Shown: piece by piece, positions 44,412 through 56,509 of the stretch
How positions within the stretch are numbered: position 1 is the first letter of the stretch
Layout: each line of letters starts with the position of its first letter
Assembly (NCBI GenBank): GCA_020631735.1
Contig: CM036170.1
Coordinates: 67,533,737-67,597,736, forward strand
DNA length: 64,000 bases
DNA from: Saccharum officinarum
Lineage: Eukaryota > Streptophyta > Magnoliopsida > Poales > Poaceae
Reading direction: 5' to 3'
Notes under the pieces: model-generated
Database searches by the model: none
Told to the model about the DNA's origin: nothing
What the model saw: only the letters and a program-made list of their open reading frames with translations
Translations under genes and position numbers: made by a program

Positions 44412-44663
44412 ATGGGGAAGGACGCGAAGAGGCCAGAGGGCTTCGGTCCTCTCGAACACTACTTGATCTTATCCGAGCGAGCTGTCCGGCGGCGGCCGGA
44501 GCCGCCTCTTCTCCCGTGCGTGGCCGTGTTGCCCGCGCTGACCTCCAAAGGATGCAGCAAGCGGCAATTCTGTGCGGAATTATGTGTTTTGTGGCCTGAA
44601 GGATATGACAAATCCCCTGTTAGGCTAGTGCTTTCACCTAATAGCAGAGAAATCTGGATTTGA
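44412..44663 (+). CDS. Small hypothetical ORF divergent from RPS16
   Basis: 83 codons starting MGKDAKRPEGFGPLEHYL in a good context (GGCCATGGGG), just beyond the shared GGCCCA-rich interval. No family was recognised and no signal peptide seen. The context suggests a bidirectional promoter. It may also be chance. Confidence 0.3.
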   Translation: MGKDAKRPEGFGPLEHYLILSERAVRRRPEPPLLPCVAVLPALTSKGCSKRQFCAELCVLWPEGYDKSPVRLVLSPNSREIWI

Positions 44664-44690
44664 TCCTCCTTGCTGTCCAATTGCAATGCT

Positions 44691-45448
44691 GCCTTTGGTA
44701 AGCTATCTGTTTGGAGTTGGAGCTTCTGGTTCAGTTAGAGAAAAGCCCCCAATATCAAGCGCGAAGTTTGCAGTTCCAGGTTTTCTCAGAAGGTCAAGAC
44801 ATGAGGCCTTTTCTGTTGTCAGGGAGGACAGAGGAAAGAGTTGTTTAGTTTAGTTGCTGATCAGTTAGCATTGGTATTGGTTGCAAGTAGTTTGCTGTGG
44901 CTAGGTCGCTGCCCTTATTTGAAAATTGGGTTGTATTTCTTTGTGGCTGTATCATAGTTTGCCTTTGCCCTAACTAATGTGTACCAGGGGACTTTCTTTG
45001 TGGTTAGGTTACTGCCCTTGTTTCAGATGTTGATATCTTGCATCACTTGCTCTAACCAATGGACTCTGCAGTTGATAGTTTAATGAATGTCGTCTTGCAA
45101 AGGGACTTTATGCTATATTAATTCTGTATTGGGGATGTTGAAGTTCATCAGAAACATATGGTCTCTGAAGTGTGTCACGACCTGCAACCATCTATCTAGG
45201 AGAACAGGGACATTAGGAAAGCTGATGTCCCTCCCAGGCTATTGCTAGCTGTTGTTTTGAGATTAACGATGCTAGTCTAGGCACATATATATTTCTAGTG
45301 GCCCGGCAAATATCTCGATCTAGTGTTTTTGGACTGACGAGCTTGCGCTGGACATAAATATTTGAATAGTATCAGTGCCAGGGGCACATGCATGCAACTA
45401 GAGGTTCTTCAAGACTAACAAATAACCATCGTCATCGTAGAGGATTAA
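44691..45448. other. Unassigned intergenic region
   Basis: T-rich, intron- or UTR-like text with no clear coding frame. Confidence 0.35.
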
Positions 45449-47370
45449 GGCCCTGTTTGGATCTCATAATCGTCTAATGTTTAGTTAGCTAAAGTTAAGT
45501 GCTAAACTTTAGACGACTTTAACTCACTTCACTACAAAATGATTTTTAACAATAGGAGCTTTTATGACAAAGGTGGTTCAATCAGGAGCCACATATATAG
45601 TGGCCAGCAATACAATCCACCTCTGAAATTGGATTTATACAAGCGGCTACAAAACCCGTCGCCTCTACAAATGCATCTTTAGAGGTGGCTGGAAATCACA
45701 TTATTTTTAAAGGCAACTGATAATAACAACCACCTCTAAACATATATTTGTAGAGGCAACTGAAACATCAAACTGTCTTGGGACGCAATAAAGCCTTAGC
45801 ATGTGTGGTAGGACCTACCATTACACGGACCATTGATTCAAAATGGACTGTTCTAAGAAAACGGACTGTTGATTCAAAAAGAGCTGAACATGGGTGGGGC
45901 CCTCCACTACATGCCCCGTGGAGAATTATCTCTTCTTCATTCTTGGGGTGTCAGAATCCAGTGACTAAAGTTTAGGAGGTGTTACATGGGGGTGTCGCAT
46001 GGGGTATTTGGATACTAATAAAAAAATAAATTACAGAATCTGCGAGATGAATTTATTAAGCCTAATTAATCTGTCATTAGCACATGTTTACTGTAGCACC
46101 ACATTGTCAAATCATGGACTAATTAGAATTAAAAAAATCATCTTACAAAATAGTCTCAATCTGTGCATTTAGTTTCGTAATTAGTCTATATTTAATACTC
46201 TATACATGTGTCTAAATATCCGATGGGACAACGACTAAAGTTTAGGAGGTGAATCCAAACACCCCCTTATTTATCTCACTGTTCTCCTCTCCCATTCCTT
46301 GTCTCTTCCTTCTCTTCTCAAGTTGAGCAGCCAGTCAGCCCATGGTGGAGGCACGAAGCGCGGCAGCCTAACAAGTGTTGTAGTAGCCCGCAGGCATGCC
46401 GGTGGCGCACGACAGTGAGCATGGCAGCAGCCCTGGCGTATGGTGGTCGTCCTCGACGAGCAATGTTGCGTGTGGTGTACTACCGCAAAAACAATTTTTG
46501 GCAATAGGACCATTTTACTAGAGAGGCGACTCTTAATTGAGCCGTCTCTATAGTGCCCTGTGAATCAAGCCGCCTCTATATACATCTTGAGAGGCGGCTC
46601 GCTGTCTTGCTGCCTCTACCATTGACTGTATTGAGGTGGTTGGAATTACCCACCGCCTCTGAAAATGCAGAGGCGGTTGGCAATTCCAGGCACCTCTATA
46701 GAGCCAATTATAGAGGCTGTGGCTTTGGAGCTGCCTCTTGTTTGTCTAAAATTAAATGAACCCCCTTGCATACTCTACCTTCTCCTCTCTCAAACCCTAG
46801 CCTCCTCTCCCAAACCCTATCGACGCCTCCTTCTCTCCCAAACCATCGTCGTCACCTCCATCACCCGTCGGTGACGCGTGACGATGATGGTTCGGGCGGT
46901 GGTGCAGAAGCGGCAGTGCGTGGGCCAACCTGGTCGAGTGGTAGCCGCGGGTGCTGTGGTGCATGGTCCCGCTTTTTTGTTTTTTTTTCCATATTTTAGA
47001 TGCGGTTCAATTTCTAATCGCCTCTATAAATTAATATTAAGAGGCATGTTAATTTCTGACCGCCTCTAGAAATTAATTTATAGAGACGGTTGGATATCCG
47101 CCTCTTAGAGACATATAAGCAGAGGTAGGTTCTATTGCCGCAGCTTTTTTTTTTTTTGAGGAAACCTGTACAGATCCTTTTTTGAACCGCCTGTACAGAG
47201 CATAATTGTAGTAGTGCTTGTGTGGTCTAATGAACTAACAGCTTTTTTATGAGGTCGACTAAATTTTAGATACAACTTTAATTAGACTACCAGTTTATTA
47301 GAGTCTCAAGAGCCAAAGTGCTCTAAAATTTAGTGGCAGGACTTTAGGCCATGGGATCAAATAAGGCCCT
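45449..47370. mobile_element. MITE split by a CACTA insertion
   Basis: The left part (45449-45529) begins AGGCCCTGTTTGGATC. The right part (47217-47370) ends GGGATCAAATAAGGCCCT, its inverted counterpart. Internal phrases (CTAAACTTTAGACGACT) fit a grass MITE. The CACTA element sits between. Confidence 0.65.
45530..47216. mobile_element. Non-autonomous CACTA element 1 with CTT target duplication
   Basis: It starts CACTACAAAATG and ends ATTGTAGTAGTG, with CTT at 45527-45529 and 47217-47219. Subterminal repeats of the GAGGCGGCT / CCGCCTCT kind are dense at both ends (45560-45770, 46510-47110). No transposase. A further MITE-like block is nested at about 45987-46266 (GGGGGTGT...ACACCCCC). Confidence 0.85.
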
Positions 47371-47507
47371 AATTAAGTACCCCAACTTCATATCTTGTGT
47401 TGGCTGGTGTGGACTCCGGAGTCTCCCAAGCTATGTGCATGTACTATAATATACGCCTTGGGGAAAGACAAGGGTTTTAGAGTTATAATGACCTGCATGC
47501 CGTATAG

Positions 47508-47602
47508 TTCCTCTGTCCGGCAAATAAAGACTTGCAGGTTTTTTATCACAAATTAAGGATCAAGCAATGGTATAAGGTTTTTCTTTCACGGGACGGAGGA
47601 AG
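47508..47602. mobile_element. Stowaway-like MITE
   Basis: TTCCTCTGTCCGG and GGGACGGAGGAAG are inverted ends about 95 bp apart. A similar partial block (CTCCCTCCATTCCACATTG) follows at 47696-47790. Confidence 0.55.
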
Positions 47603-47966
47603 ATACTACTACTGTATGTTACAAAACATTGTAGGTCCTTTTGAAACCGTTTTTACGAGAAGTTGTCTGAAACAGAAGAGTGCTTTTGGCGAGTACTCCC
47701 TCCATTCCACATTGTAAGTCTCTAAGTCTTTCTGAACATTTTGTAGTTACATTATTTTACAAAACAGAGTGTAAGTCCGTAGGTAATATAATTGCGAGTG
47801 TATATACTGAACCTATTTTGCCTTGTCTTCTGTGTTCGTTTTGGTCTATGTACATGCTTCGTCCTGCTGCTATTGTTGTGCGATGCATTGTATTAGCGCG
47901 TGCGCGTCAGAGATGATACTAACAATTCAGTGATTTTTGGCAAATGCTGAACTGAAACAATTGCAG

Positions 47967-48085
47967 AGCGGGGAGAGCAGCTCGCCGACGCCTGACGCGT
48001 CACAGGAAGGCGTGCCTCAGTGCTGCACCAAGTGTCTCTGCGTGCCGCTTACGTCAACGCCTGCCGCGACTGCGATCCTGCGATG
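47967..48085 (+). pseudogene. Possible GASA/snakin-domain relic
   Basis: After an acceptor-like TTGCAG at 47966, one frame reads AGRAARRRLTRHRKACL. The next frame reads QCCTKCLCVPLT, followed by a stop at about 48085. KACL plus CCxKCLCVP resembles the cysteine core of GASA/snakin peptides, with a frameshift and several Cys lost. Short and weak. Confidence 0.35.
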
Positions 48086-48342
48086 ACCGGAAGACCAACA
48101 AAAGAAGGCCCGATAATAATTTTTTTAAAAAAAAAACACCCAAGGAAGGCCCAAGTGCCCTTGAGTCGTTTAGGTCCAGGCTATCGAACGTATCTTTGGC
48201 CCAGCCCACTTTTTCCAACTGGGAGTGAGGGAATAACTTTAGTTGGTTAGTGGAAAGGAAAAAGATTATTTTTTCTATCTCAACTATCGCAAAAGTAAAC
48301 TTCTTCTCCATCAACAACAAAACTGGACACAAAATTCCTTTT

Positions 48343-49455
48343 GGGACATGCTAGCGTCCGGACGTCCGCACAAAAGCGCACGTCCAGACGTCTGCGCCTC
48401 CTCCGTCACGCATGCTGCGGACAACACCGCGCCCGCCACTCCTTACCCCCTAACCCCTCCTCTCTCTCTCTCTCTCCCTCCACGAGTCTGGACGACCGCG
48501 CCTCCTCCGTCACGCGCGCCCACGGGAAACGCCATACCCGCCGCTCCTTCCCCCTGACCCCCTCCTCTCATTACGCGGGAGGGACCCAAGAGCCGAGATG
48601 AGGAAAAACACGCCACGTCTGCAGGACCCTAGGTGCACCGCGTGCCTCGACTGCCGGCCCCCAGCGCACCCCATCCACCGTCCCCCGGCTCGCCGCATCC
48701 CATCCCGGACGCCCGGGCCGTGCCCCCACGACTCTCTACCTCTGAAACATGAAACACTTGCAACATAAAACACTTAGATGCAACATACGTCTAAAACATA
48801 TGAAACATTTGGAATATACACTTGCAACATGTGTGTGAAACATATGCAACATCCAAATAAAACACTTACAACTTGCAACATGAAAACACTTGTTGCAACA
48901 TAAGACTAAAATAGCTGAAACATTTCGAACATACTCTTGCAACATATGTGTGTGAAACATATGTAACATCCCGAATTTTGAATAAACGATTGCAACGTAC
49001 CTCTGAAAACACTTGCAACATGCCTATGAAACACTTGTAACATATGCAACATCCCGATCCACTTTTACAACATCCATATGAAACACTTACAACATACCTC
49101 TGAAACATCTGAAATACTTGAAACATACATTTACAACATAGGGAAAGGGAGGTCGAGGCCAGTTGATTCCGGCCTAGTGGTGGGAGTCGGCGGCGAGCGG
49201 TGCCACGCAAGCACTACCAGCATGGGTCGTGCTTTGTGGGTGCCCCTGGCTCAGCCAGGACCAACCTGAGGCACACGACAGCAGTACTAGCACCACAAGC
49301 AGAGGTGGGCGGCGCGCCCGACGGCACGGGTGGGCACGCGACGGGCAGAGCGAGGAGCGAGCGGTGCAGGCTGGACGCACGCGATGGGGGAAGAGGCTGC
49401 TGCAGCGAGGCAAAGTGGGCACGCGGTGTCTGTTCGTCTGGACGCCTATGTGGGA
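48343..49455. mobile_element. MULE-like element with GCGTCCGGACG ends
   Basis: ACATGCTAGCGTCCGGACG at the left pairs with reverse-complemented right end CACATAGGCGTCCAGACG. The interior has a GC-rich duplicated stretch (48370-48590) and a long GCAACAT/GAAACAT array. No target duplication was proven. Confidence 0.45.
48735..49145. repeat. GAAACAT / TTGCAACAT degenerate repeat array
   Basis: More than 25 copies of AACAT with phrases such as CACTTGCAACATAC and TGAAACATATG every few tens of bases. Minus-strand frames here (Met/Cys/His-rich) are translation of the repeat, not genes. Confidence 0.88.
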
Positions 49456-49512
49456 GCATTACCGATTCCTCTCTAATCTCCCAAATCCAGGCACGTGAAC
49501 CCCCTTGGCTTA

Positions 49513-49546
49513 CCTCTACTCCTACTCCTACTCCTACTCCTACTCG
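49513..49546. repeat. (CTACTC)n microsatellite
   Basis: About five copies of CTCCTA in a row. Confidence 0.95.
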
Positions 49547-49977
49547 TGTGCATCGATCGACACCAATGTCAGCTCCATCTTTAGAGACAGCATCCATCTT
49601 TAGAGACAGCAAAGTTGTTAGCCGTGTACATACACGCACTACGAACTACGCTCTATGCACGTATAGTAGTACTAGGTACTAGTACTACATCGGCAGGTTG
49701 TGAAGTCTGATGGTTTTTCGATCGTCTCTTCAGTCCAGAGAATCCATACTGCTGTGCTGCCTGCTCTTCTTCGATCGTTCCATCTCACGTTCATACCAGT
49801 CAGAGGAGATCGAACAGTAGTAACAGCTAGCTCTAGCAGTATCAACATCAGCATCGAACGTTTTTCTAGCCAGACAAGCAGGGCCATGATCGATCCTTTA
49901 TGGCTTTATCCAGCAAGTCAGTGTCCAACCAAGTCTGCGGCGCTTGCAGCCATGCAAGCTGGCCGAGCGACAGCAAG
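49547..49977. other. Unassigned stretch
   Basis: Includes a small doubled phrase (CATCTTTAGAGACAGCA at about 49577 and 49594). No gene was recognised. Confidence 0.4.
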
Positions 49978-51806
49978 AGGCACTACAGGAAGACTGAGCA
50001 TCAGTGACAAAATGTGGTGGCGAAATCTTGATTTGTCACTGATTCCCATGTTATTAGTGACCAAACTAATTTTCATCACTATTGCACCGACTATCAGTGA
50101 CAAACTACTATATCGCCACAGCATGCACCTTCAGTGGCGAATTTAGTGAAGAAACATTAATTTGTCACTAACAAATAGGTTAATTGTGACTAAATATTTA
50201 TTTCCTCACAGTTATGCCATCTATCAGTGACAAAAATATTGTATTGCCACATGGTTCAAGGCCAGTGAGAAAATGTTGTGGTGAAATTGTATTTTGCCAC
50301 TATTTACGATCTTAATTGTGACTAAACAATTTCCCCCCACTATTAGTACGTTTATCTGTGACAAAATTTTGCATCGCCACCTGGTACCTGATTACTGAGA
50401 ATTTTTTGTGGCAAAATATTCTTTTGTCACTAGTTACCAAGTTAATTGTGAGCAAATAAATTTTCTTGTTATATAATATTTCTATTGGTGATAAAAACAC
50501 GTGTTCCGTATGATAAATAATTAGTGGCAAATATTGTATTATCATGGGTCCCACCTGTCAGTCAAACTCCACCTTATCTTCTTTCATTTTCTGCAGCTGC
50601 AATTACTGGACGGAGCATCTCTGGCCGCCCCCAAGCTCAGAGCTCCGCCAAGCGCCGACGAGCTCGCCCATAGTCACCGGCCGTCGATGCCCTTGCCCAT
50701 GGCTCCACAGAAGCTCACACGCGCAGCGCTTAGCAAGCGCGCCCACGGCCGTAGCCGCCTATCTCGACGAGTGTCTCCGGCCGACGAGCTCGCCCATGGT
50801 CTCCGGCCATCCCTGCTCCCACCCGGATCCACCGAATCTCGCCTCGTGCAGCACTCAATGAGCTCGCCCACGGTCGCCCCCGCCAATCTCGATAAGCTCG
50901 CAAAAGGTTGGATTCGCTGCATCCCTGGCCACGGCCATCTACGTGCGAGGAGGAAGACGCCGAGCCGCTTGCTCGTGCCGTCCTGTGAGCCAGGTACGTG
51001 GTATGGTCATCTTGCTGGCATCAACACGGGTAGGCATGCGGGCAGCCGCTCAGGCGTGTGGCGGGCGGTCGTAGGTCGGGCGTGTCCGTAGTGGAGCTTC
51101 AGGGCCGCCTGTGCAGCTAGCGGCTCGTGTGCCCAGGGGCCTAACACAGCGGCTCATCCGAGGTCATAGGATTGGAAACTAAGCACGATTGCTCTCCAGT
51201 TTAGATTATTTGGTCAATTCACCATATTTGTCTATTCGATTTTCTGGAGTTTGAATGTAGGCTAGAAGCTCAATCGCTAAATGTCTTAGTGATGTTTCAG
51301 TGGCATTGATTGGGCACCTGAACCTTGGTCATTGCATACGGCAGAGCTGGACCCCCTATGTTTAGTTACATAATATATTATGTTGTAATTCTGTAATTGA
51401 AGTACAAATTAGAGCTCTATTATCTTAGGTTTTAGTGACTTTATGTACAAGTTAATTTGGTTGTTGGAACAAAAAACACAAGTTTGTCTTGTAGGGATCC
51501 AGAACAGAAGTAAAATTAGTGAGAACGAACAAAAGCAAGCGCAAATCCGTATGGCCATAGTAATACGTGAATTGACAATTTGTGGATGAATAGCTTGTTT
51601 ATAATGAATATATATCATATTACCGGGGCTTGCAAAGTATTAGGAGATAAAACATAGCTGAAAATGCCAGAGTGACCTTGATATCCTAAATGCTTATTTG
51701 TTTGACACTACTGTGTAGTGTTTGTACAGCAAGTGACCAAGGAGATGAGGCTGCATCTTATATATATATTCCCTATAGAAACTTCAGCTTGATTATCAGT
51801 TATTTG

Positions 51807-53176
51807 CTAGTCATCATCTATTTCATCTTCCGATTCACTGTCTTCATCATCTGAATCCATGTACTCACCACCTTCGCTGTCATCACTTTCAGATTCTTGT
51901 TGCTCATCTTCATCCTCAACGTCACCCTCGTAATGGAGTATCGGATTACCTTCCACAGCGACAGGCATACCTTCAGCTTCCGCTTCAACTTGAGGTGTGT
52001 CCAATATACTTGTGTCATCATCTTCTATTGTATTTGGATTCGGCATAGTTATTACTTCATTTTCTTGGCAAGCTTCAGGACTGGATTTACTTGATTTAGT
52101 ACTGGCATCTTCTTCATCAATGGGAGGAGTGTCAAAATAATCACGAGGTTTAGTTTTTACCACGACATACCATTTTGGATCTTGAGTATCATTCACATAA
52201 TATAATTGCTCTGCTTGTGAAGCCAAAACATATGGCTCATCTGTTGACAGCCTGCGAGTAGTATTTATCATTATGAATCCATACTGATCTTCTTTAACTC
52301 CCCTTGTTGTATGTACATCCCACCATTCACATTTAAAAAGAACAACTTTATGAGTCCCATATAAAAGCTCCACAATATCTGTCAAGACACCAAAGTAATC
52401 TTTGTTTCCAGTTCCTTCATCGCCCTTGACATATACTCCACTGTTTTGTGCTTGAAATAGGGCGTCTCTGTCCCTTGTGTTAAATCTCCATCCATTGACC
52501 ATATAACTTGAGAAATATGTCACTCTAGTATCGGGTCCTCTTGCTAGATCAAATAATTCATCAGAAACAGAAGGATCTCCTTTGGAATACATATCTGATA
52601 TCTACATGAAACACAGTAGTTAATTAAGCTACCCTAAGAAATAATGTAATAAATACATCCTTATACTTACATGGTTCTTGAACCACTGAAAGAACTCTTT
52701 CTCATGCAGCTTATCTACATTTCTGGTGCTCTGTGTCCTTAAATATTCCTTGTGAATGCTGTGACATAGGAGAATAGATGTTACAAAATTGGAGTCCACA
52801 GTTCAATGAACATCTTAGGAGTGGCTTACCCTGTATATGGAGCAGACTCTTCACAGTTCTTTAGAACGTATGCTTGCGCTTTATTCAATTCATTCATCTC
52901 CATCTCACAATATCTATTCCCAATAAGTCGTCTTCCAATTTTAGCAAAAATCTGGAGCTATGTGTTGCTATTGTTATCATCACTGTCATCATTACGGCTT
53001 GGCATGTTGATTCTTGTCTCAATTCCATGCAAGTAAATGGAATAAAGAGTCACACATTCCTGTAACACTACAGCCTCAGCAATTGCTCCCTCTGGATGAG
53101 CTTTGTTTTTTACAAATGACTTTAGTCTGCGCAAGAATCTCTCGAAACAACAAGCCAAGGCCACAACATGTCTCAC
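51807..53176 (-). pseudogene. Tnp2-like CACTA transposase, C-terminal part
   Basis: Three pieces in order on the minus strand. 53176 downward (DUF4218-like): [21 protein letters not shown] and YLHGIETRINMPSRNDD. Exon 52758-52671, with exact CACAG acceptor and CAT/GTAAGT donor: HKEYLRTQSTRN and EFFQWFKNH. Then 52608-51807 (DUF4216-like): VVLFKCEWWDVHTTRGVKED, EPYVLASQAEQLYYV and PRDYFD, with a very acidic C-terminal tail. An in-frame TAG at 52958-52960 splits the first piece, since LQIFAKIGRR...AQAYVLKNC continues after it. The catalytic N-terminal half is missing. Confidence 0.82.
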
Positions 53177-54514
53177 CAGAATGTTGGCAATGGTTGATAA
53201 GGAATTTGTGGACGGATGATGATTTTCAGGTACATAAAACTCATCCTAAATTACAGTGCTGCACAATTATTAATGAAACATCTATGCAATTTGTGAACCA
53301 GAAAAGGAGCAACCAAAACTCTATCAGCAGAGGAAAGCAAGAGATGGGGTCCAAAGTAGGAACTAGATCAATTGCTCAAATTGCTTATGATCCGGTGAGT
53401 AAAAAAATACCAGGAAGAATTTTTTATCTGCTACACATTGTTCTAAATTAGTGAATATATGTTTCTTTATTCCAATGTAGCGAGACCCAGAAACTGGTGA
53501 GTGGCCTACTGCTATGCAAGTTTGGAGGGCTACATACCAAAAGGCTGATGGGACATGGTCTATTTCAACGGGTGAAGAAATAATGGTATGAACATGTTAC
53601 TTCCCTTTGTGATGGCATCTTTGGATTTCACATTTATGTCACCTTCTGAATTAGGATTAGGTGGAAATCGTGTGTTTTTGTATGAAAAAATATCATAGTA
53701 GAATTCTGAATCACTCTTTCATGGTTATTATCTCTACAACATAGCTTCTGATGTATTGTTCATTTAATGAATTGAAAATTCTGGCCACTATAATGTGTGT
53801 GTGCAATATATGACATGGTATAGCTCTAACCATGAACAATTTTGTTTTATTAAGCTGTTTGTAAATTTCATATATTATTTAATTTTTCTGTAAATTTCAT
53901 TTATTAGATGACATGTCTGCAGAATTTTTTTAAACAGCAGCAACTCACAACATGTGCATGTTACACTATCCTGGAGCGAATTTGTGCTCAAACTTACTAT
54001 TCATTAGTTGAACATTTTTTCTTGTTGTGTAGTATATGGGTTCTTAATTAATTTGTTGTTTCATGCTTTGCAGACCAAACTACAAGAAGTTGTTGGGACA
54101 CATCAAGAAAAGATATCTTCTGTGCCCGTGCCAATAGTGGAGCACTTCACACTAGTTCTTGGTCGAAAGCCAAACCATTCACGTGGTGTTGGCATTCGTG
54201 CTGTAAACCGAGTCGCCGAGGAAAGGATCAGATTGCAGGCACAAATCGAGGCTTCTGAACAGCGTGAGGCTGCAGCTCGAGCACGTGCAGATGCTGCTGA
54301 GCAACGAGCACAAGCTTTGGAAGGCCAAGTCTCGACGGTGGTCGAAACAAATGCACAGTTACAAGAAGAGCAGCAACTCTAACGTGATGAGCTTAGTTCT
54401 TTGCGTCAAACACAGAGTGGAGAAGTTGCTCGTCTAGTGAGAGAGCAACTTGATCAACAAATGGCGGATTTCTTTGCACGCATTCAATCTGGTGCTTCAC
54501 AGTCTCCACCATAG
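53165..54514 (+). pseudogene. TNP1-like (En/Spm, Transposase_24-type) protein, N-terminally truncated
   Basis: Exons: about 53165-53394 (CWQWLIRNLWTDDDFQ, GTRSIAQIAYDP; donor CCG/GTGAGT), 53481-53585 (RDPETGEWPTAMQVWRATYQ, GTWSISTGEEIM) and 54074-54514 (PIVEHFTLVLGRKPNHSRGV, GIRAVNRVAEER and an Ala/Glu/Gln coiled coil). An in-frame TAA at 54380-54382 (CAA to TAA) interrupts the coiled coil, which continues RDELSSLRQ to a final TAG. The start of the protein is missing at the junction with the Tnp2 fragment. Confidence 0.8.
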
Positions 54515-55450
54515 AGTTTAATACCTATAGTTGAATAAATTATTTGAGATTTGAAAGTAGTGTGTGAGTTATTTTGAGAGTTCCAAGTGTTATTAATTTT
54601 TGTATGTTGTTGGATTCCAACATTATCATGGTTAAAGAATTATTGAAATAAATACTATTGGTCTACAGTTGTGAGAATTGTATTGGTACATATTTGTTGA
54701 GCCATTTTTGTCACTACAACATGCGTGACAATGATAAATTGTTTGCCACATCATCTATTGTTCCACACAATTGAGGCTTTATCTTGTGACAAAACTTGTC
54801 GTAACTAATATTTTCACACAAATGCTATATTTTTTGGTGATGAAATTATCGACACAACATGTCTTATCAGCTCTCACAAAAAAATCATATTGTGAGGAAA
54901 AGTTTTGCATCTGTAATATATACGTGAGGATGAGTTACATCACAAATAAAATGCATTTGTGTTGATAAGGCGCCACTTTTTCCCATATAAGCTGTGGCGA
55001 CCAACTAGACACAATTGCAACTAAAATAGTGAGAACAAAATTTGACACAGTAAACTTGTATAATGGCGAAACTTTGGTCACTGCTATATAGTCTTTAGTG
55101 ACCATATAATTCGTCACTTTTACAACGGTAACTATGACGACAAAATTGCTATAAATACTCTATAGTTGTGGCAACTATTATAACCACTAAAAAACATTAT
55201 AAGTGGCAATTTTTCTGCCACTAATACATATGTCTTTGTGGCAACGCCAGGATTCCACAAATGGCCACTTCACTAATGAGTATGGTTATTTGTGGGGAAT
55301 GGAAAATCATCACTAGAGTATTTGTGAGGCGAGTATCCATGGCGACTAGTGATGATTTTAAAAGTCGCCACAAAGTCCAATTTGTGGCGAAAAAATAAGC
55401 TTTTGTGATGAAAATTTTCGCCACAAAAACCCTTTGCCCTTGTGGTGAGG

Positions 55451-55850
55451 GCCGGGGCTTCAATTGCATAACTCCTTCACATGCAAAAAAGCCAAAAAGG
55501 GTGTCGGCCTCACCAGCCAGCCAGCCAATTCAACCGATGGATGCGCCAACACTGTTGTGTTTCGATCCTTCACACGGCCACATGAATGTTAAATGGAGCA
55601 TGCATGCCATTCAGCAATCGCATACAGCAACCACAGTGGTAGGGGACCTTCACTTCACCTTTGCAGCTAGCTTCCCTGCCTGACAAACAGTTCCATTATA
55701 TTTGTTTCATTTCATTGTTTGGTTCGATCGAGCAACTGAAACACTGTACGTGCGCGTGGTCTTCCATGCCAGTGACTGTGGCTGGGGAAGTGACAGACAT
55801 TCTGATGCCCAGACCATCAGGAGATCAGAGCAGAGCGAAATGCATGCATG
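55451..55850. other. Unassigned stretch between CACTA 2 and the module array
   Basis: No recognisable gene. Frames of up to 92 codons are without motifs. Confidence 0.35.
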
Positions 55851-56509
55851 TAAAGATGGCAGCGGATTGGGTTCGGTGCGAATATCCGCAGGTTTTGGGT
55901 CCACGGGTTTCAGTTTTTGTGCCTGGTTTTCGCCCACGGATTTTCGGTTTCACATACCCGAAATACTGCAGTTTTGGGGTGGATCCTAAATTTTACCTGT
56001 GGAGCTCCATCGGACACCGAAAGATTGAGCCCACTAAAAGCCCAACTAGCAGCCCAAAGTATATAAGCCTGGAATCCTCATTCCTCAATCCCTTAGCTCT
56101 CATCCGCATCTTAGGCCGCACCCACCCAACGGGCGATGGCAGCTCGTCTGCTTCCCCGTGCCCCGTTCACGGCCACGCCGGCTCCCACTAGTCCCGCACT
56201 CCGCTAGTTGGCAGTCGGCACGGGCGCTTGCGTGGTCACAGCTCTTCTGCTTCCCCGCACCCCGCTCGCGACCTTGCTGGCTCGCCCTTCTCTATCACTT
56301 GCTTGTCTCACCTTCCTGCTTTGGACGCTGCAGATCAATGGAGGAAGAGGAATAGAGGAGGCGGGATGCTGCAGGCCAGCGCAGGCGGCTGCTCCTCACC
56401 GCGGCCCGCACAGGCGGCCGCACGGCTCGAGAGCGAGCTTAAAGATGGCAGCGGATCAGGTTTGGTGCGGATATCCACGGGTTTTGGGTCTGCGGGTTTC
56501 GGTTTTGGT

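Larger units (their letters stand above)
49981..55447. mobile_element. CACTA element 2 (degenerate autonomous type), AGG target duplication
   Basis: It starts CACTACAGGAAG and ends CCCTTGTGGTG, flanked by AGG at 49978-49980 and 55448-55450. Subterminal TTTGTCACT/AGTGACAAA repeats fill 50000-50500 and 54700-55440. It carries TNP1-like and Tnp2-like remnants. Its GC-rich part at 50600-51100 (a 185-codon frame with a doubled GCCGACGAGCTCGCCCAT phrase) may be captured host sequence. Confidence 0.9.

Noticed and set aside
48735..49145. CRISPR-like array or short cysteine-rich genes
   Set aside because: The repeats are degenerate, without unique spacers, in plant DNA. The Cys/Met frames are just the translated repeat.
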